Assembly: GCF_017833035.1 (NCBI RefSeq)
Contig: NZ_JAFIBM010000001.1
Span: forward strand, 1,798,001-1,862,000
Length of the DNA: 64,000 bases
Source of the DNA: Frigoribacterium sp. PvP032
Lineage (GTDB): Bacteria; Actinomycetota; Actinomycetes; Actinomycetales; Microbacteriaceae
Direction of reading: 5' to 3'
Part shown: piece by piece, positions 1-9,978 of the stretch
Numbering within the stretch: position 1 is the first letter of the stretch
How the letters are laid out: every line of letters starts with the position of its first letter
Program-made: the position numbers and the translations under genes
The notes under the pieces: generated by a model
What the model was told of the DNA's origin: nothing
Databases searched by the model: none
Seen by the model: only the letters and a program-made list of their open reading frames with translations

Positions 1-2607
1 GTCGCCGTCAGCGTCCTGCTCCTCCTCGTCGGGGCTGCGGCCCTGGCCGGGGCCGTCGTCCTCGGCAGCCGGGCACGGCGCCTGACGTCCTCGACGCTGC
101 CTCGTTCGTCGTCGCCGTCGTCGGTGCCGCCGTCCTCGCCGTCGCCGCCGTCCTCGTCCTCGCGCTCGCGTGTCGTCCCGGCGGCGGCCCTGCTCGCTCT
201 CGTGGCCGTCGTCGCGGGGCTGGTGCTCGCGGGTGCAGCCGTGCGACAGCACGTCCGCTACCCGGAGGCGCTGGTCGGGCTGGTGGGGCACTCGGCCGAG
301 CTGCACGGGACGGCGCAGGGCCGCGTGGTGCCGGGCACGCGCGCCGTGCAGGTGGCGGTCCGCGAGGTCGTCGTCGCGGACGACGTCGTGTGGCGCGGCC
401 GGGCCTCGTTCCTCCTCCTGGGGCCTCGACTCCCTGCGGGGGCGACCGTCGAGGTGGGGCAGGAGCTGTCCGTCCGGGTCTCCGTGCTCCCTGTCGAGGC
501 TGGGGACGACGTCGCGTTCGTCGCGGCTGTGCGGGGCCAGGTCGTCCCCGGGGTGCGACCCTCGGGGGCCTCCGGGTTCGCCGACTCGGTGCGCTCCGAC
601 TTCCGTGCCGTCACCGCCGACCTGCCGGGCGACGGCGGGAGCCTGCTGCCGGGGCTCGCCCTCGGCGACACGTCCGCCGTCGGCGACGACCTCGACGAGG
701 CGATGAAGGCGTCCTCGCTCTCGCACCTGACCGCGGTCTCCGGGTCGAACTGCGCCGTGCTCGTGGCCCTCGTGGTGCTCGTCGGCGGGGCGCTCGGCGT
801 GCCGCGTCTGGTGCGCCTCGTGCTCGCTGCGGCGATGCTGCTCGCGTTCCTCGGCCTCGTCACCCCCGAGCCGAGCATCGTCCGCGCCTCGGTGATGGCC
901 CTGGTCGTGCTCGCGCACCTCGCGGCGGCCCGGCCCGTGTCGGGCCTCCCCGTCGTCGCGCTGGCGCTGACGGGCCTGCTCGTCGTCGACCCGTGGCTGG
1001 CCCGCGACCTGGGGTTCGCGCTCTCCGTGCTCGCAACGGCCGGGCTCGTCGTGCTGGCGGCGCCGCTGGCCGACGCGCTCGCCCGCGTCGTCCCACGTCC
1101 GCTGGCGGCGGTGCTGGCGGTGCCGAGCGCCGCCCAGCTCGCGTGCCAGCCGGTGCTGCTGCTGCTCGACCCGCGCGTGCCGGTGCACGGCGTCGTGGCG
1201 AACGTGCTGGCCGAGCCGGCCGCGCCCCTCGCGACCGTGGGCGGGCTCGTCGTCTGTGCGACCGCCTCCTGGGCGCCGGGTCTCGCGGAGTTCGTCGCGC
1301 GTGTCGCGTGGGTGCCGGCCACGTGGGTCGGCGCCGTGGCCCGCTCCGTCGCGTCGTGGCCGTTCGCGCGCGTCGACTGGCCAGGCGGGGCCACGGGCGT
1401 CGTCGTCCTGGCCGGGTTCTCCCTCCTCGTGGCCGGGGCGGTGCTGGCACGGTCGGAGGGGCCGTTACGGCGGGTGGCGGTCGTCCTGCTCGTCGGCGCG
1501 CTCGTGGTCGGCGGCGGCGTCGTGACGGGCGTCCGCACGGGGGAGCGGAGCGCCGTGCCCGACGACTGGACCATCGCCCAGTGCGACGTCGGGCAGGGCG
1601 ACGCGGTCCTCATCCGGAGCGCCGGCCAGGTCGCCCTCGTGGACGTGGGCGACGACGAGGAGGCGCTCGGCGGCTGCCTCCGCCGGTTCGGGGTCGACCG
1701 GGTCGACCTCCTGGTGCTCACGCACTTCGACACGGACCACGTCGGGGCCGTCGACGTGGTGACGGGTCGGGTCGGCCGGGCGGTGGTCGGGCCCGCCGAG
1801 AGCCCGGCGGACGATCGGCTCGTCGACGAGCTGGTCGCCGGGGGCGCCGACGTCGTCGAGGGCACAGCCGACGTGGGGGGAGTCCTCGGCGCGCTCGGCT
1901 GGAGCGTGCTCTGGCCGGCCGGCACGGGCGCAGCCGCAGCGGGCAACGACGCGAGCGTCGTCGTCCTGTGGCGGCCCCTGCCCGGCTGCGCGACGGGCTG
2001 TCTCTCCTTCCTCGACCTCGGCGACCTCGCCGAGGCGCCGCAGCGTCGCCTCTTGTCGGCTGCACGCGGGTCCCTCACGGGCGTCGACGTCGTGAAGGTG
2101 TCGCACCACGGCTCCGCCGACCAGCACGCGGCCCTGTACGAGGCGGCCGCGGCGTCGGTCGGGCTCGTCGGGGTCGGCGCCGACAACACCTACGGGCACC
2201 CGAGGCGCGAGGCGCTCGACATGGTCGAGGAGGCGGGCGGCGAGATCACGAGGACCGACGTCGACGGCGACGCCGCGGTCGTGGTCGGCGACGCCGGCCT
2301 GCGGCTCTGGCGTCAGCGGGACGGTGCTCGCGGGGACGATGCGGACGACACCGACGAGGTCACGAGCCGGCCCGCCGACGTCGGGGGAGGCCGTTACGCT
2401 GGGTCGAGGGCGCCCTCGGCGTCCTCGACCGAGGAGGACCGTGGCCGCCAGAACCACCGGCAAGACGACGACGAAGAAGGCGAGCGTCGCCGTCGACCAG
2501 GTCCCCTGGCACGCGATCCGCCCCGCGCCGGTCGTCCTCGTCAGCGGGCCGGAGCAGTTCCTCGCCGAGCGTGCGGTCCGGCAGCTCCGCGACCAGCTCG
2601 TCGCTGA
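1..2607 (+). CDS. comEC: ComEC/Rec2 family DNA-uptake channel (5' partial)
   Basis: Integral membrane protein of the ComEC/Rec2 family, which carries single-stranded DNA across the membrane in natural transformation. The frame is open from the first base, and the first 22 codons encode a hydrophobic helix, so the true start lies left of the window. Visible parts in order: two N-terminal helices, a DUF4131-like soluble domain, the competence domain (with SHLTAVSGSNCAV near codons 241-253) with many helices, then a C-terminal metallo-beta-lactamase-like domain. That domain starts at DVGQGDAVLI (codon about 530) and has the H-x-D-x-D-H metal motif at codons 575-580 and KVSHHGS near codon 700. 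The frame runs 167 bp into holA, giving an Arg-rich tail with no family resemblance. Whether this organism is competent cannot be told from this gene. Confidence 0.9.
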   Translation, partial: VAVSVLLLLVGAAALAGAVVLGSRARRLTSSTLPRSSSPSSVPPSSPSPPSSSSRSRVVPAAALLALVAVVAGLVLAGAAVRQHVRYPEALVGLVGHSAELHGTAQGRVVPGTRAVQVAVREVVVADDVVWRGRASFLLLGPRLPAGATVEVGQELSVRVSVLPVEAGDDVAFVAAVRGQVVPGVRPSGASGFADSVRSDFRAVTADLPGDGGSLLPGLALGDTSAVGDDLDEAMKASSLSHLTAVSGSNCAVLVALVVLVGGALGVPRLVRLVLAAAMLLAFLGLVTPEPSIVRASVMALVVLAHLAAARPVSGLPVVALALTGLLVVDPWLARDLGFALSVLATAGLVVLAAPLADALARVVPRPLAAVLAVPSAAQLACQPVLLLLDPRVPVHGVVANVLAEPAAPLATVGGLVVCATASWAPGLAEFVARVAWVPATWVGAVARSVASWPFARVDWPGGATGVVVLAGFSLLVAGAVLARSEGPLRRVAVVLLVGALVVGGGVVTGVRTGERSAVPDDWTIAQCDVGQGDAVLIRSAGQVALVDVGDDEEALGGCLRRFGVDRVDLLVLTHFDTDHVGAVDVVTGRVGRAVVGPAESPADDRLVDELVAGGADVVEGTADVGGVLGALGWSVLWPAGTGAAAAGNDASVVVLWRPLPGCATGCLSFLDLGDLAEAPQRRLLSAARGSLTGVDVVKVSHHGSADQHAALYEAAAASVGLVGVGADNTYGHPRREALDMVEEAGGEITRTDVDGDAAVVVGDAGLRLWRQRDGARGDDADDTDEVTSRPADVGGGRYAGSRAPSASSTEEDRGRQNHRQDDDEEGERRRRPGPLARDPPRAGRPRQRAGAVPRRACGPAAPRPARR

Positions 2608-3478
2608 GGACCCGAGCCTCGAGGTCCACGACCTCGAGGCCGACCACTACCAGCCCGGCGAGCTCATCACCCTCGCGAGCCCGTCCCTGTTCGCCGAGCC
2701 GCGCCTCCTGCGCGTGGTGTCGGTCGAGAAGTGCACGGACGCGTTCCTCACCGAGACGCTGCGCTACCTCGAGTCACCAGCCGACGACACGTACCTCGTG
2801 CTGCGGCACGGCGGGGGAGTCCGCGGCAAGAAGCTGCTCGACACGATCCGCGCGGGCGTCGGCGGCGGTGTCGAGGTCGTCTGCGCCGAGCTCAAGAAAG
2901 AGACCGAGAAGCACGACTTCGCCGCGGGCGAGTTCCGGTCGGCGCGACGACGGGTGTCGGGCGGGGCGCTCCGGGCGCTGGTGACGGCCTTCTCCGACGA
3001 CCTGGCCGAGCTCGCCAGCGCCTGCCAGCAGCTGATCTCCGACGCGGCGGACGAGATCACGGAGGCGACGGTCGAGAAGTACTACGCCGGCCGCGTCGAG
3101 ACGAACGCCTTCAAGGTGGCCGACGCGGCGATCGCGGGGCGTCAGGGCGAGGCGCTCGTGCTCCTGCGGCACGCCCTCTCGTCGGGTGCCGACCCGGTGC
3201 CCGTCGTGGCGGCCTTCGCCATGAAGATCCGCACCATGGCGAAGGTCCAGGGCGTCTACGGGCCCTCCGGGCAGCTCGCCTCACGTCTCGGCATGGCCCC
3301 GTGGCAGGTCGAGCGCGCTCAGCGCGATGTCCGCGGCTGGAGCGAGGAGGGCCTCGGTCGGTGCATCGAGCTGCTCGCCGAGACGGACGCCGCGGTCAAG
3401 GGCGCCCAGCGCGACGCGATCTACGCGCTCGAGCGGATGGTGACGACCGTGGCGACGCGGGGCGCGCTCGGCCGCTGA
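2441..3478 (+). CDS. holA: DNA polymerase III delta subunit (clamp loader)
   Basis: Delta subunit of the clamp-loader complex, which opens the sliding clamp during chromosome replication. The 345-residue length is typical. The N-terminus after a Lys/Thr-rich lead has PAPVVLVSGPEQFLAERAV, matching the start of the AAA+-like domain I, which lacks a functional P-loop in this family. The C-terminal collar helices include the stretch around AAFAMKIRTMAKVQ. The GTG start is chosen because GAGGAGG lies 4 nt upstream and no start codon exists between it and the conserved domain. It therefore overlaps the comEC frame by 167 bp. comEC-holA-rpsT is a common actinobacterial neighbourhood; rpsT here converges on holA. 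Confidence 0.93.
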   Translation: MAARTTGKTTTKKASVAVDQVPWHAIRPAPVVLVSGPEQFLAERAVRQLRDQLVAEDPSLEVHDLEADHYQPGELITLASPSLFAEPRLLRVVSVEKCTDAFLTETLRYLESPADDTYLVLRHGGGVRGKKLLDTIRAGVGGGVEVVCAELKKETEKHDFAAGEFRSARRRVSGGALRALVTAFSDDLAELASACQQLISDAADEITEATVEKYYAGRVETNAFKVADAAIAGRQGEALVLLRHALSSGADPVPVVAAFAMKIRTMAKVQGVYGPSGQLASRLGMAPWQVERAQRDVRGWSEEGLGRCIELLAETDAAVKGAQRDAIYALERMVTTVATRGALGR

Positions 3479-3516
3479 CCTCGGCGCCCGAACCGCCCGG
3501 CTCCCGTCCACGCGAA

Positions 3517-3556
3517 CGCGAAGGACCCCGTCTCGATCGAGACGGGGTCCTTCGCG
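3517..3556. terminator. Bidirectional terminator between holA and rpsT
   Basis: A perfect 40-bp palindrome with two 20-nt arms starting CGCGAAGGACCCCG and no unpaired loop by sequence. It lies 38 bp after holA and 29 bp after the convergent rpsT, so it can serve both transcripts. Confidence 0.8.
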
Positions 3557-3585
3557 GTGAGCGCGGTGCGCTCAGGTGATCAGGC

Positions 3586-3846
3586 TCAGAGAGCGCCGAC
3601 CTGCTTCGCGATCGACGACTTGCGGTTCGCGGCCTGGTTCTTGTGGATGACGCCCTTGCTGGCGGCCTTGTCGAGCTTCTTCGACGCGAGGGCCAGCGTG
3701 GTGGTCGCCTTGTCCTTGTCGCCGGCGACGATGGCCTCGCGCGCAGCGCGGATGGCGGTCTTGAGCTCGCTCTTGACGGCCTTGTTGCGGTCCTGGGCCT
3801 TCTTGTTGGTGCCGATGCGCTTGATCTGCGACTTGATGTTCGCCAC
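3586..3846 (-). CDS. rpsT: 30S ribosomal protein S20
   Basis: Small-subunit ribosomal protein S20, which binds 16S rRNA early in assembly. At 86 residues it has the family length. It opens [11 protein letters not shown] and is rich in Lys, Ala and Arg, with typical stretches such as [14 protein letters not shown] and [15 protein letters not shown]. The start is GTG, with AGGAAG about 9 nt upstream on the minus strand. It is transcribed alone from a promoter about 200 bp upstream and ends at the palindromic terminator shared with holA. The long 5' leader could carry autoregulation as in other bacteria, but no specific structure was recognised. Confidence 0.97.
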   Translation of the reverse strand: MANIKSQIKRIGTNKKAQDRNKAVKSELKTAIRAAREAIVAGDKDKATTTLALASKKLDKAASKGVIHKNQAANRKSSIAKQVGAL

Positions 3847-4050
3847 GTTCGCTACTTCCTGTTTCGTGTGTCGGGGCGAGCGGCACCGGAGTGCGGCGCC
3901 GTGCCCGGGGGACGGTTCTGTGAGGTGGTGCTGCGAGCCGACCGGGAGGGGACTCGCCCATCCCGGACTGCCGCCGGTGGTGCCACCGGAGCGGCTCTCG
4001 GCTGCGTTCGCGATCCGTCACGTCAGACGTTCCGCGCAAGCCAACAGGCA

Positions 4051-4079
4051 ACGTTACCAGCACGTCGCCCGACTCTCAA
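4051..4079 (-). promoter_or_regulatory. Probable sigma-70-type promoter of rpsT
   Basis: On the minus strand, TTGAGA (4079-4074), a 17-bp spacer, then TAACGT (4056-4051). This is the only good promoter match in the 302-bp gap 3847-4148 reading towards rpsT. It predicts a leader of about 200 nt. The rest of the gap shows only the -10 box of the divergent aminotransferase. Confidence 0.6.
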
Positions 4080-4136
4080 TGATAGGGCGTCCGACGCAGG
4101 CTGCGGCGACCCGGGAGGGGGGCGTGTCGCCCGTAG

Positions 4137-4142
4137 TACGGT
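4137..4142 (+). promoter_or_regulatory. -10 box of a leaderless aminotransferase transcript
   Basis: TACGGT ends exactly 6 nt before the ATG at 4149, and no ribosome binding site lies between. This fits a transcript starting at or next to the start codon. Confidence 0.5.
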
Positions 4143-4148
4143 GCCGTC

Positions 4149-5300
4149 ATGCCGTCGCTCGCCCCGCACATCGCGTCCGTCCCCGCCTCCGGCATCCGTC
4201 GGGTCTTCGAGCTCGCCGCCGGCCTGGACGACGTCGCCATGCTGGTCATCGGCGAGCCCGACGTGCCCGTGCCGCACCACATCGGCGACGCTGCCCGTCG
4301 CGCGTGGTCGGAGGACCGCACCGGCTACACGCCGAACGGCGGCATCGCCCCGCTCCGTGAGGCGCTCGTGGCCAAGCTGGCGCGCGAGAACGACCTGCAC
4401 GTCGACGTCGAGCAGGTCTGGGTCACGGTCGGCGCCACCCAGGCGCTCTACCAGGCCATGGGCCTCGTGCTCGCCGCTGGCGACGAGGTGCTCGTGCCCG
4501 ACCCCGGCTACACGACGTTCTCGATGAACGCGCACATGCTCGACGCCGTCCCCGTCCCGTACTCGCTGTCGCCCGACAGGGAGTTCCTGCCCGACCTCGA
4601 CCAGCTGGAGGCGGCGGTCACCGACCGCACCCGGGCCGTCGTCGTCAACTCGCCCTCCAACCCCCTCGGGGTCGTCTGGCCGCGCGAGGTGCTGCAGGGC
4701 CTGCTCGACCTGGCCGCGCGGCACGACCTCTGGGTGATCAGCGACGAGGTCTACGAGTACTTCACCTACGGCACGCCCCACGTGAGCATCGCCTCCCTCG
4801 ACGCCGACGACCGGGTCTTCAGCGCCTTCTCGCTGAGCAAGACCTACGCGATGACCGGCGTGCGCGTCGGCTACCTCGTGACCCCGCGCGGCATGGCCCC
4901 GACGATGCGGACGGTCCAGGAGGCGATGATCAGCTGCGTCGCCGAGCCCGACCAGCACGCGGCCCTCGCCGCGGTCACCGGCGACCACGGCCCCGTCTCG
5001 GACGCCCGCGAGCACTACCGGCAGAACCTCGAGCTGGCGACTGCCCTGCTCGCCGAGCGCGGCATGGCCCATCTCGACCCGCAGGGCGCCTTCTACCTCT
5101 GGATCGACGTGAGCCACGCGTCGCAGGGCGACGTCGCAGGCTGGGCCGAGCGGTTCCTGCTCGAGAAGCGGGTCGCCGTCGCTCCCGGCAGTGCCTTCGG
5201 CCGGGCCGGCGAGGGCTGGATCCGGATCTGCCTCGCCGCGGCTCCCGAGGTGATCGAGCGTGGGCTCAGGGCGCTGCCCGCACCCGCCCCGGCGGCCTGA
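4149..5300 (+). CDS. PLP-dependent class I/II aminotransferase
   Basis: Fold-type I pyridoxal-phosphate aminotransferase of 383 residues, cytosolic. The PLP-binding lysine is K231 in SLSKTYAMTGVRVGY. D199 and Y202 (ISDEVYEY) match the cofactor-binding Asp/Tyr pair, and SPSNPLG (168-174) is the family's substrate/PLP loop. GEPD near residue 35 and YTPNGG near 60 are typical of the aspartate/alanine/methionine aminotransferase group. Amino-acid specificity cannot be read from sequence. The start is ATG, and a -10 box 6 nt upstream suggests a leaderless message. It stands alone: rpsT is divergent, and a palindrome lies just after its stop. Confidence 0.9.
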   Translation: MPSLAPHIASVPASGIRRVFELAAGLDDVAMLVIGEPDVPVPHHIGDAARRAWSEDRTGYTPNGGIAPLREALVAKLARENDLHVDVEQVWVTVGATQALYQAMGLVLAAGDEVLVPDPGYTTFSMNAHMLDAVPVPYSLSPDREFLPDLDQLEAAVTDRTRAVVVNSPSNPLGVVWPREVLQGLLDLAARHDLWVISDEVYEYFTYGTPHVSIASLDADDRVFSAFSLSKTYAMTGVRVGYLVTPRGMAPTMRTVQEAMISCVAEPDQHAALAAVTGDHGPVSDAREHYRQNLELATALLAERGMAHLDPQGAFYLWIDVSHASQGDVAGWAERFLLEKRVAVAPGSAFGRAGEGWIRICLAAAPEVIERGLRALPAPAPAA

Positions 5301-5308
5301 CGGGAACG

Positions 5309-5328
5309 CCCCCGCATCGATGCGGGGG
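5309..5328 (+). terminator. Hairpin after the aminotransferase gene
   Basis: A perfect 20-bp palindrome, CCCCCGCATC followed by its complement, starts 9 nt after the stop codon. There is no clear T tract. Confidence 0.5.
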
Positions 5329-5361
5329 TCTGCCCCCTTCAGCCGGGCCGCGCCTCCTTCG

Positions 5362-5367
5362 TAGGCT
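5362..5367 (+). promoter_or_regulatory. -10 box of a leaderless DUF4190 gene
   Basis: TAGGCT, then 6 nt, then the ATG at 5374; no Shine-Dalgarno sequence fits in between. Confidence 0.5.
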
Positions 5368-5373
5368 CGAGGC

Positions 5374-5727
5374 ATGACGAACACCGCACCGACCACCCCG
5401 CCCGTCGCCGCACGCACCGCGGCCCCTGCCGCTCCTGCCGCTCCTGCCGCCCCCGCGGCGGCCGGCGGCCTCCACTCGCCGCTGAGCCTCACGAGCCTCG
5501 TGCTCGGGATCGCGTCGGTGGCGCTGAGCTTCACCTTCGTCGTGCCGATCGTCGGCGTCGTCCTCGGCGTGCTCGGGCGCCGACGCGAGCCCGAGGGCCG
5601 CACGATGGCGCTGATCGGCATCATCGCGTCGGGGGTGATGCTGCTCGGCAGCGTCGTCCTCCTCGTGGTCGGCCTCGTGGCAGCAGTCCCGATCGGCCTG
5701 CTCGGCCTGTTCCAGTACTTCAGCTGA
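5374..5727 (+). CDS. Small DUF4190-type membrane protein
   Basis: Protein of 117 residues with a low-complexity Ala/Pro N-terminal tail (residues 5-32) followed by two hydrophobic segments (about 40-65 and 80-112). These are separated by a charged turn, LGRRREPEGRTMALIGI. That arrangement, with SLVLGIASVAL at the first helix, matches the DUF4190 family of small actinobacterial membrane proteins, whose function is unknown. The start follows a -10 box by 6 nt. It is monocistronic: a hairpin lies before it and a dispersed inverted-repeat element 60 bp after its stop. Confidence 0.75.
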   Translation: MTNTAPTTPPVAARTAAPAAPAAPAAPAAAGGLHSPLSLTSLVLGIASVALSFTFVVPIVGVVLGVLGRRREPEGRTMALIGIIASGVMLLGSVVLLVVGLVAAVPIGLLGLFQYFS

Positions 5728-5786
5728 CTCCGTTCCTCAGCTGACGCCTCCTCGTCGGCTGACGCCCGCTCCTTGGAGCCGCGCCT

Positions 5787-5878
5787 CGTGTTGACAACTC
5801 CTGACGGGTGCGCCGCGAGCAGCCGCCGGTACCCGCCGCGGCGTCGGCGCCGCGCACGCATCAGGAGTTGCCGACACG
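5787..5878. repeat. Dispersed inverted-repeat element, copy 1
   Basis: Left arm CGTGTTGACAACTCCTGA and right arm TCAGGAGTTGCCGACACG pair at 16 of 18 positions around a 56-nt GC-rich centre. It lies between the DUF4190 gene and lepA. Reading it as coding in the lepA frame would add a spurious N-terminal extension containing HQELPTR. Four related copies occur elsewhere in the window. The rest of the 212-bp gap shows nothing else. Confidence 0.8.
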
Positions 5879-5939
5879 GTTCCCGAGCGCGACGTGGGAG
5901 AATCGAGGCGACAACCGCCCGCCACCCCCTGAGGACCGT

Positions 5940-7793
<1,854 letters not shown>

Positions 7794-7796
7794 CCG

Positions 7797-8549
7797 ATGC
7801 GCCGTTCGACGCACGCCGAGACGCACACGACCTACGGAGAGGTCGGCGCGACGCAGGCGCCCGACCTGATGCAGTACCCGCCCAAGGGCTTCCGCCCGGC
7901 CGAGTACCGCACCAGGGTCGGTCACGGCGACGCGCGCTTCGAGGCGGCGTGGATCGCCACGATGACCTGGAAGATCCAGGAGCGCAGCGGGATCGACGTG
8001 CGGATCGACTCCGTCCCTCCCGTCGAGGAGGGCGGCTACCACCCGGTCACGTTCGACGACGACGGCGTCCCCGTCGACCCGGCCCACTGGGAGCAGGGCC
8101 GCGACGAGTCGCGCTTCGCGCCGGACGGCACCGCGTTCCTGACCGCGGGCACGACGGCCACCCTGTCGATCTCCGCCTACGGCCGCAGCGTGCAGGCGCC
8201 CGTGCGGGTCGTCTACGTCGTCGACGAGCCGAGGCGCAAGGGCTTCGCCTACGGCACCCTGGACGGCCATCCCGAGAGCGGAGAAGAGAGCTGGGTCGTC
8301 GACCAGACCGACGACGGCTCCGTCTGGTTGTCGATCCGCTCGTTCTCGCGTCCCAGCACCTGGCGCTGGAAGCTCGTGGAGCCCTTCATGCGGCGTCAGC
8401 AGGCGCTGTACACGCGTCGCTACCTCCGGGCCCTGAGCCTGACCGAGCCCGACGCCCCGGCCGAGGCCGACATCGACCTCGAGGCCGCCGCCGAGGCCGC
8501 CCACGACGACGAGATCCGCGAGCCCGGCTCTCGCCGGTCGGGCGACTGA
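7797..8549 (+). CDS. DUF1990 family protein
   Basis: Protein of 250 residues matching DUF1990. The hallmark region is the C-terminal half, with AYGTLDGHPESGEESW, an acidic DDGSVWLSIRSFSRP stretch, and a Trp/Arg-rich end that reaches RRYLRAL. No signal peptide or membrane segment is visible, so it is probably cytosolic. The biochemical role of this family is not established. It lies 3 nt after lepA and 2 nt before hemW, so it is almost certainly co-transcribed with both. Confidence 0.8.
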   Translation: MRRSTHAETHTTYGEVGATQAPDLMQYPPKGFRPAEYRTRVGHGDARFEAAWIATMTWKIQERSGIDVRIDSVPPVEEGGYHPVTFDDDGVPVDPAHWEQGRDESRFAPDGTAFLTAGTTATLSISAYGRSVQAPVRVVYVVDEPRRKGFAYGTLDGHPESGEESWVVDQTDDGSVWLSIRSFSRPSTWRWKLVEPFMRRQQALYTRRYLRALSLTEPDAPAEADIDLEAAAEAAHDDEIREPGSRRSGD

Positions 8550-8551
8550 CG

Positions 8552-9778
8552 GTGCCAGGAGCCCTCCCGCTCGGCGACCCTGCCCCCGTCGACGGCTCGC
8601 TGCCCGCGTCGGTCGTCGAGGGTGCTGCAGACCGCAACTTCGGCGTCTACCTGCACGTCCCCTTCTGCCGTGTCCGCTGTGGCTACTGCGACTTCAACAC
8701 GTACACGGGCGACGAGCTGCGCGGCGCCCGACGTGACGACTACGCGCAGGAGGCGGTGGACGAGGTGCGCCTCGCCGGTCGCGTCCTCGAGGGCGCCGGG
8801 CTGCCTCCTCGTCCGGTCTCGACCGTCTTCTTCGGGGGCGGCACGCCCACGATGCTGCCGCACACGGACCTCGCCGCCATGCTCTCGTCGGTCGTCGACA
8901 CCTGGGGGCTCGTCGACGGCGCCGAGGTGACGACCGAGGCGAACCCCGACTCCGTCGACGCCGAGTACCTGCGGGCGCTGGCGGCCGCCGGCTTCACGCG
9001 CGTCAGCTTCGGCATGCAGTCCGCGGTGCCCAGCGTGCTCGCGACCCTCGAGCGCACCCACGACCCCGAGCGCGTCCCGCTCGTCGTGCGCTGGGCCCGT
9101 GACGCCGGGCTCGACGTCAGCCTCGACCTCATCTACGGCACGCCGGGCGAGACCCTCGACGACTGGTCTCGATCGCTCGACGTCGCCCTCGAGCAGCAGC
9201 CGGACCACCTGTCCGCCTACTCGCTGATCGTCGAGGACGGCACGAAGCTGGCCCGGCAGATCCGGCGTGGCGAGGTCGCCCAGCCCGACGACGACACCGC
9301 CGCGGACATGTACGAGCTCGCCGACGACCGGCTCGCCGCCGCGGGCTACGGCTGGTACGAGGTGAGCAACTGGGCGCGCGACGAGCAGCACCGCTCGCGG
9401 CACAACCTGTCGTACTGGCAGGGCCACGACTGGTGGGGCGTCGGCCCTGGTGCGCACAGCCACGTCGGGGGCGTCCGGTGGTGGAACGTGAAGCACCCGG
9501 CCGCCTACGGCCAGCGCATGGCCGCGGGGGAGTCGCCGGGGGCCGGCCGCGAGACCCTCGACGCCGAGACCCGGCGGGTCGAGCGCGTGCTGCTGGCTGT
9601 CCGGATGCGCGAGGGGCTGCCCACGACCGACCTCGACCCCGAGGGTCGCGCGGCGGTGGCCGGGCTGATCGCCGACGGCTGGGTCGAGGGGCGCGAAGCA
9701 CTGGCGGGGCGCGTCGTCCTCACGCGGACAGGACGGCTGATGGCCGACGCCGTGGTCCGCCGGCTGCTGCCGGTCTGA
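8552..9778 (+). CDS. hemW: Radical SAM heme chaperone HemW
   Basis: Radical SAM protein of 408 residues, related to oxygen-independent coproporphyrinogen oxidase but of the HemW type, which binds heme and passes it to membrane targets. The Fe-S cluster motif PFCRVRCGYCDFNTY places C39, C43 and C46 in CxxxCxxC form, and GGGTPT (residues 95-100) is the SAM-binding glycine motif. The C-terminal HemN-like domain has HNLSYWQGHDWWGVGPGAHS. The GTG start lies 2 nt after the DUF1990 stop. The cysteine just before the CDF segment fits HemW rather than true HemN, but substrate role is family knowledge, not visible here. Confidence 0.92.
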   Translation: MPGALPLGDPAPVDGSLPASVVEGAADRNFGVYLHVPFCRVRCGYCDFNTYTGDELRGARRDDYAQEAVDEVRLAGRVLEGAGLPPRPVSTVFFGGGTPTMLPHTDLAAMLSSVVDTWGLVDGAEVTTEANPDSVDAEYLRALAAAGFTRVSFGMQSAVPSVLATLERTHDPERVPLVVRWARDAGLDVSLDLIYGTPGETLDDWSRSLDVALEQQPDHLSAYSLIVEDGTKLARQIRRGEVAQPDDDTAADMYELADDRLAAAGYGWYEVSNWARDEQHRSRHNLSYWQGHDWWGVGPGAHSHVGGVRWWNVKHPAAYGQRMAAGESPGAGRETLDAETRRVERVLLAVRMREGLPTTDLDPEGRAAVAGLIADGWVEGREALAGRVVLTRTGRLMADAVVRRLLPV

Positions 9779-9966
9779 GGGCCGACGCGTCGCGTCGCGG
9801 TGCGGCCGTCACGAGGTGCCGCCCGCGGACCGCTCAGGGCAAGGGCTAGAGCGCCCTCGATCGGGCGGTTGTCAGGATGCGCCGAACGGATCGGTCGTGG
9901 CCAGGCGGGTCTCGACCTGGCGGTCTACGTCCAAGGCTCTCCGGCGTCTGGTCAGGAGGTTCCCTC

Positions 9967-9972
9967 TAGGGT
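9967..9972 (+). promoter_or_regulatory. -10 box of the leaderless SGNH hydrolase gene
   Basis: TAGGGT, then 6 nt, then the ATG at 9979. The preceding 190 bp after hemW shows no other feature except one half of a 10-bp direct repeat (CGACCTGGCG at 9913-9922). Confidence 0.45.
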
Positions 9973-9978
9973 CGACGC

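Noticed and set aside
258-2189. Long open frames antisense to comEC and to many other genes
   Set aside because: In DNA this GC-rich, antisense frames stay open by composition. The translations are Arg/Pro/Ala-rich or Val/Asp-rich without domain motifs, and the sense genes have clear families.
5787-5878. Dispersed repeats as CRISPR or insertion sequence
   Set aside because: There are only single or paired copies, no regular spacer spacing, no transposase, and no target duplication seen around the arms.
5808-5939. N-terminal extension of LepA
   Set aside because: The extra 44 codons translate repeat copy 1. LepA homologues begin just before the G domain, matching the GTG at 5940.
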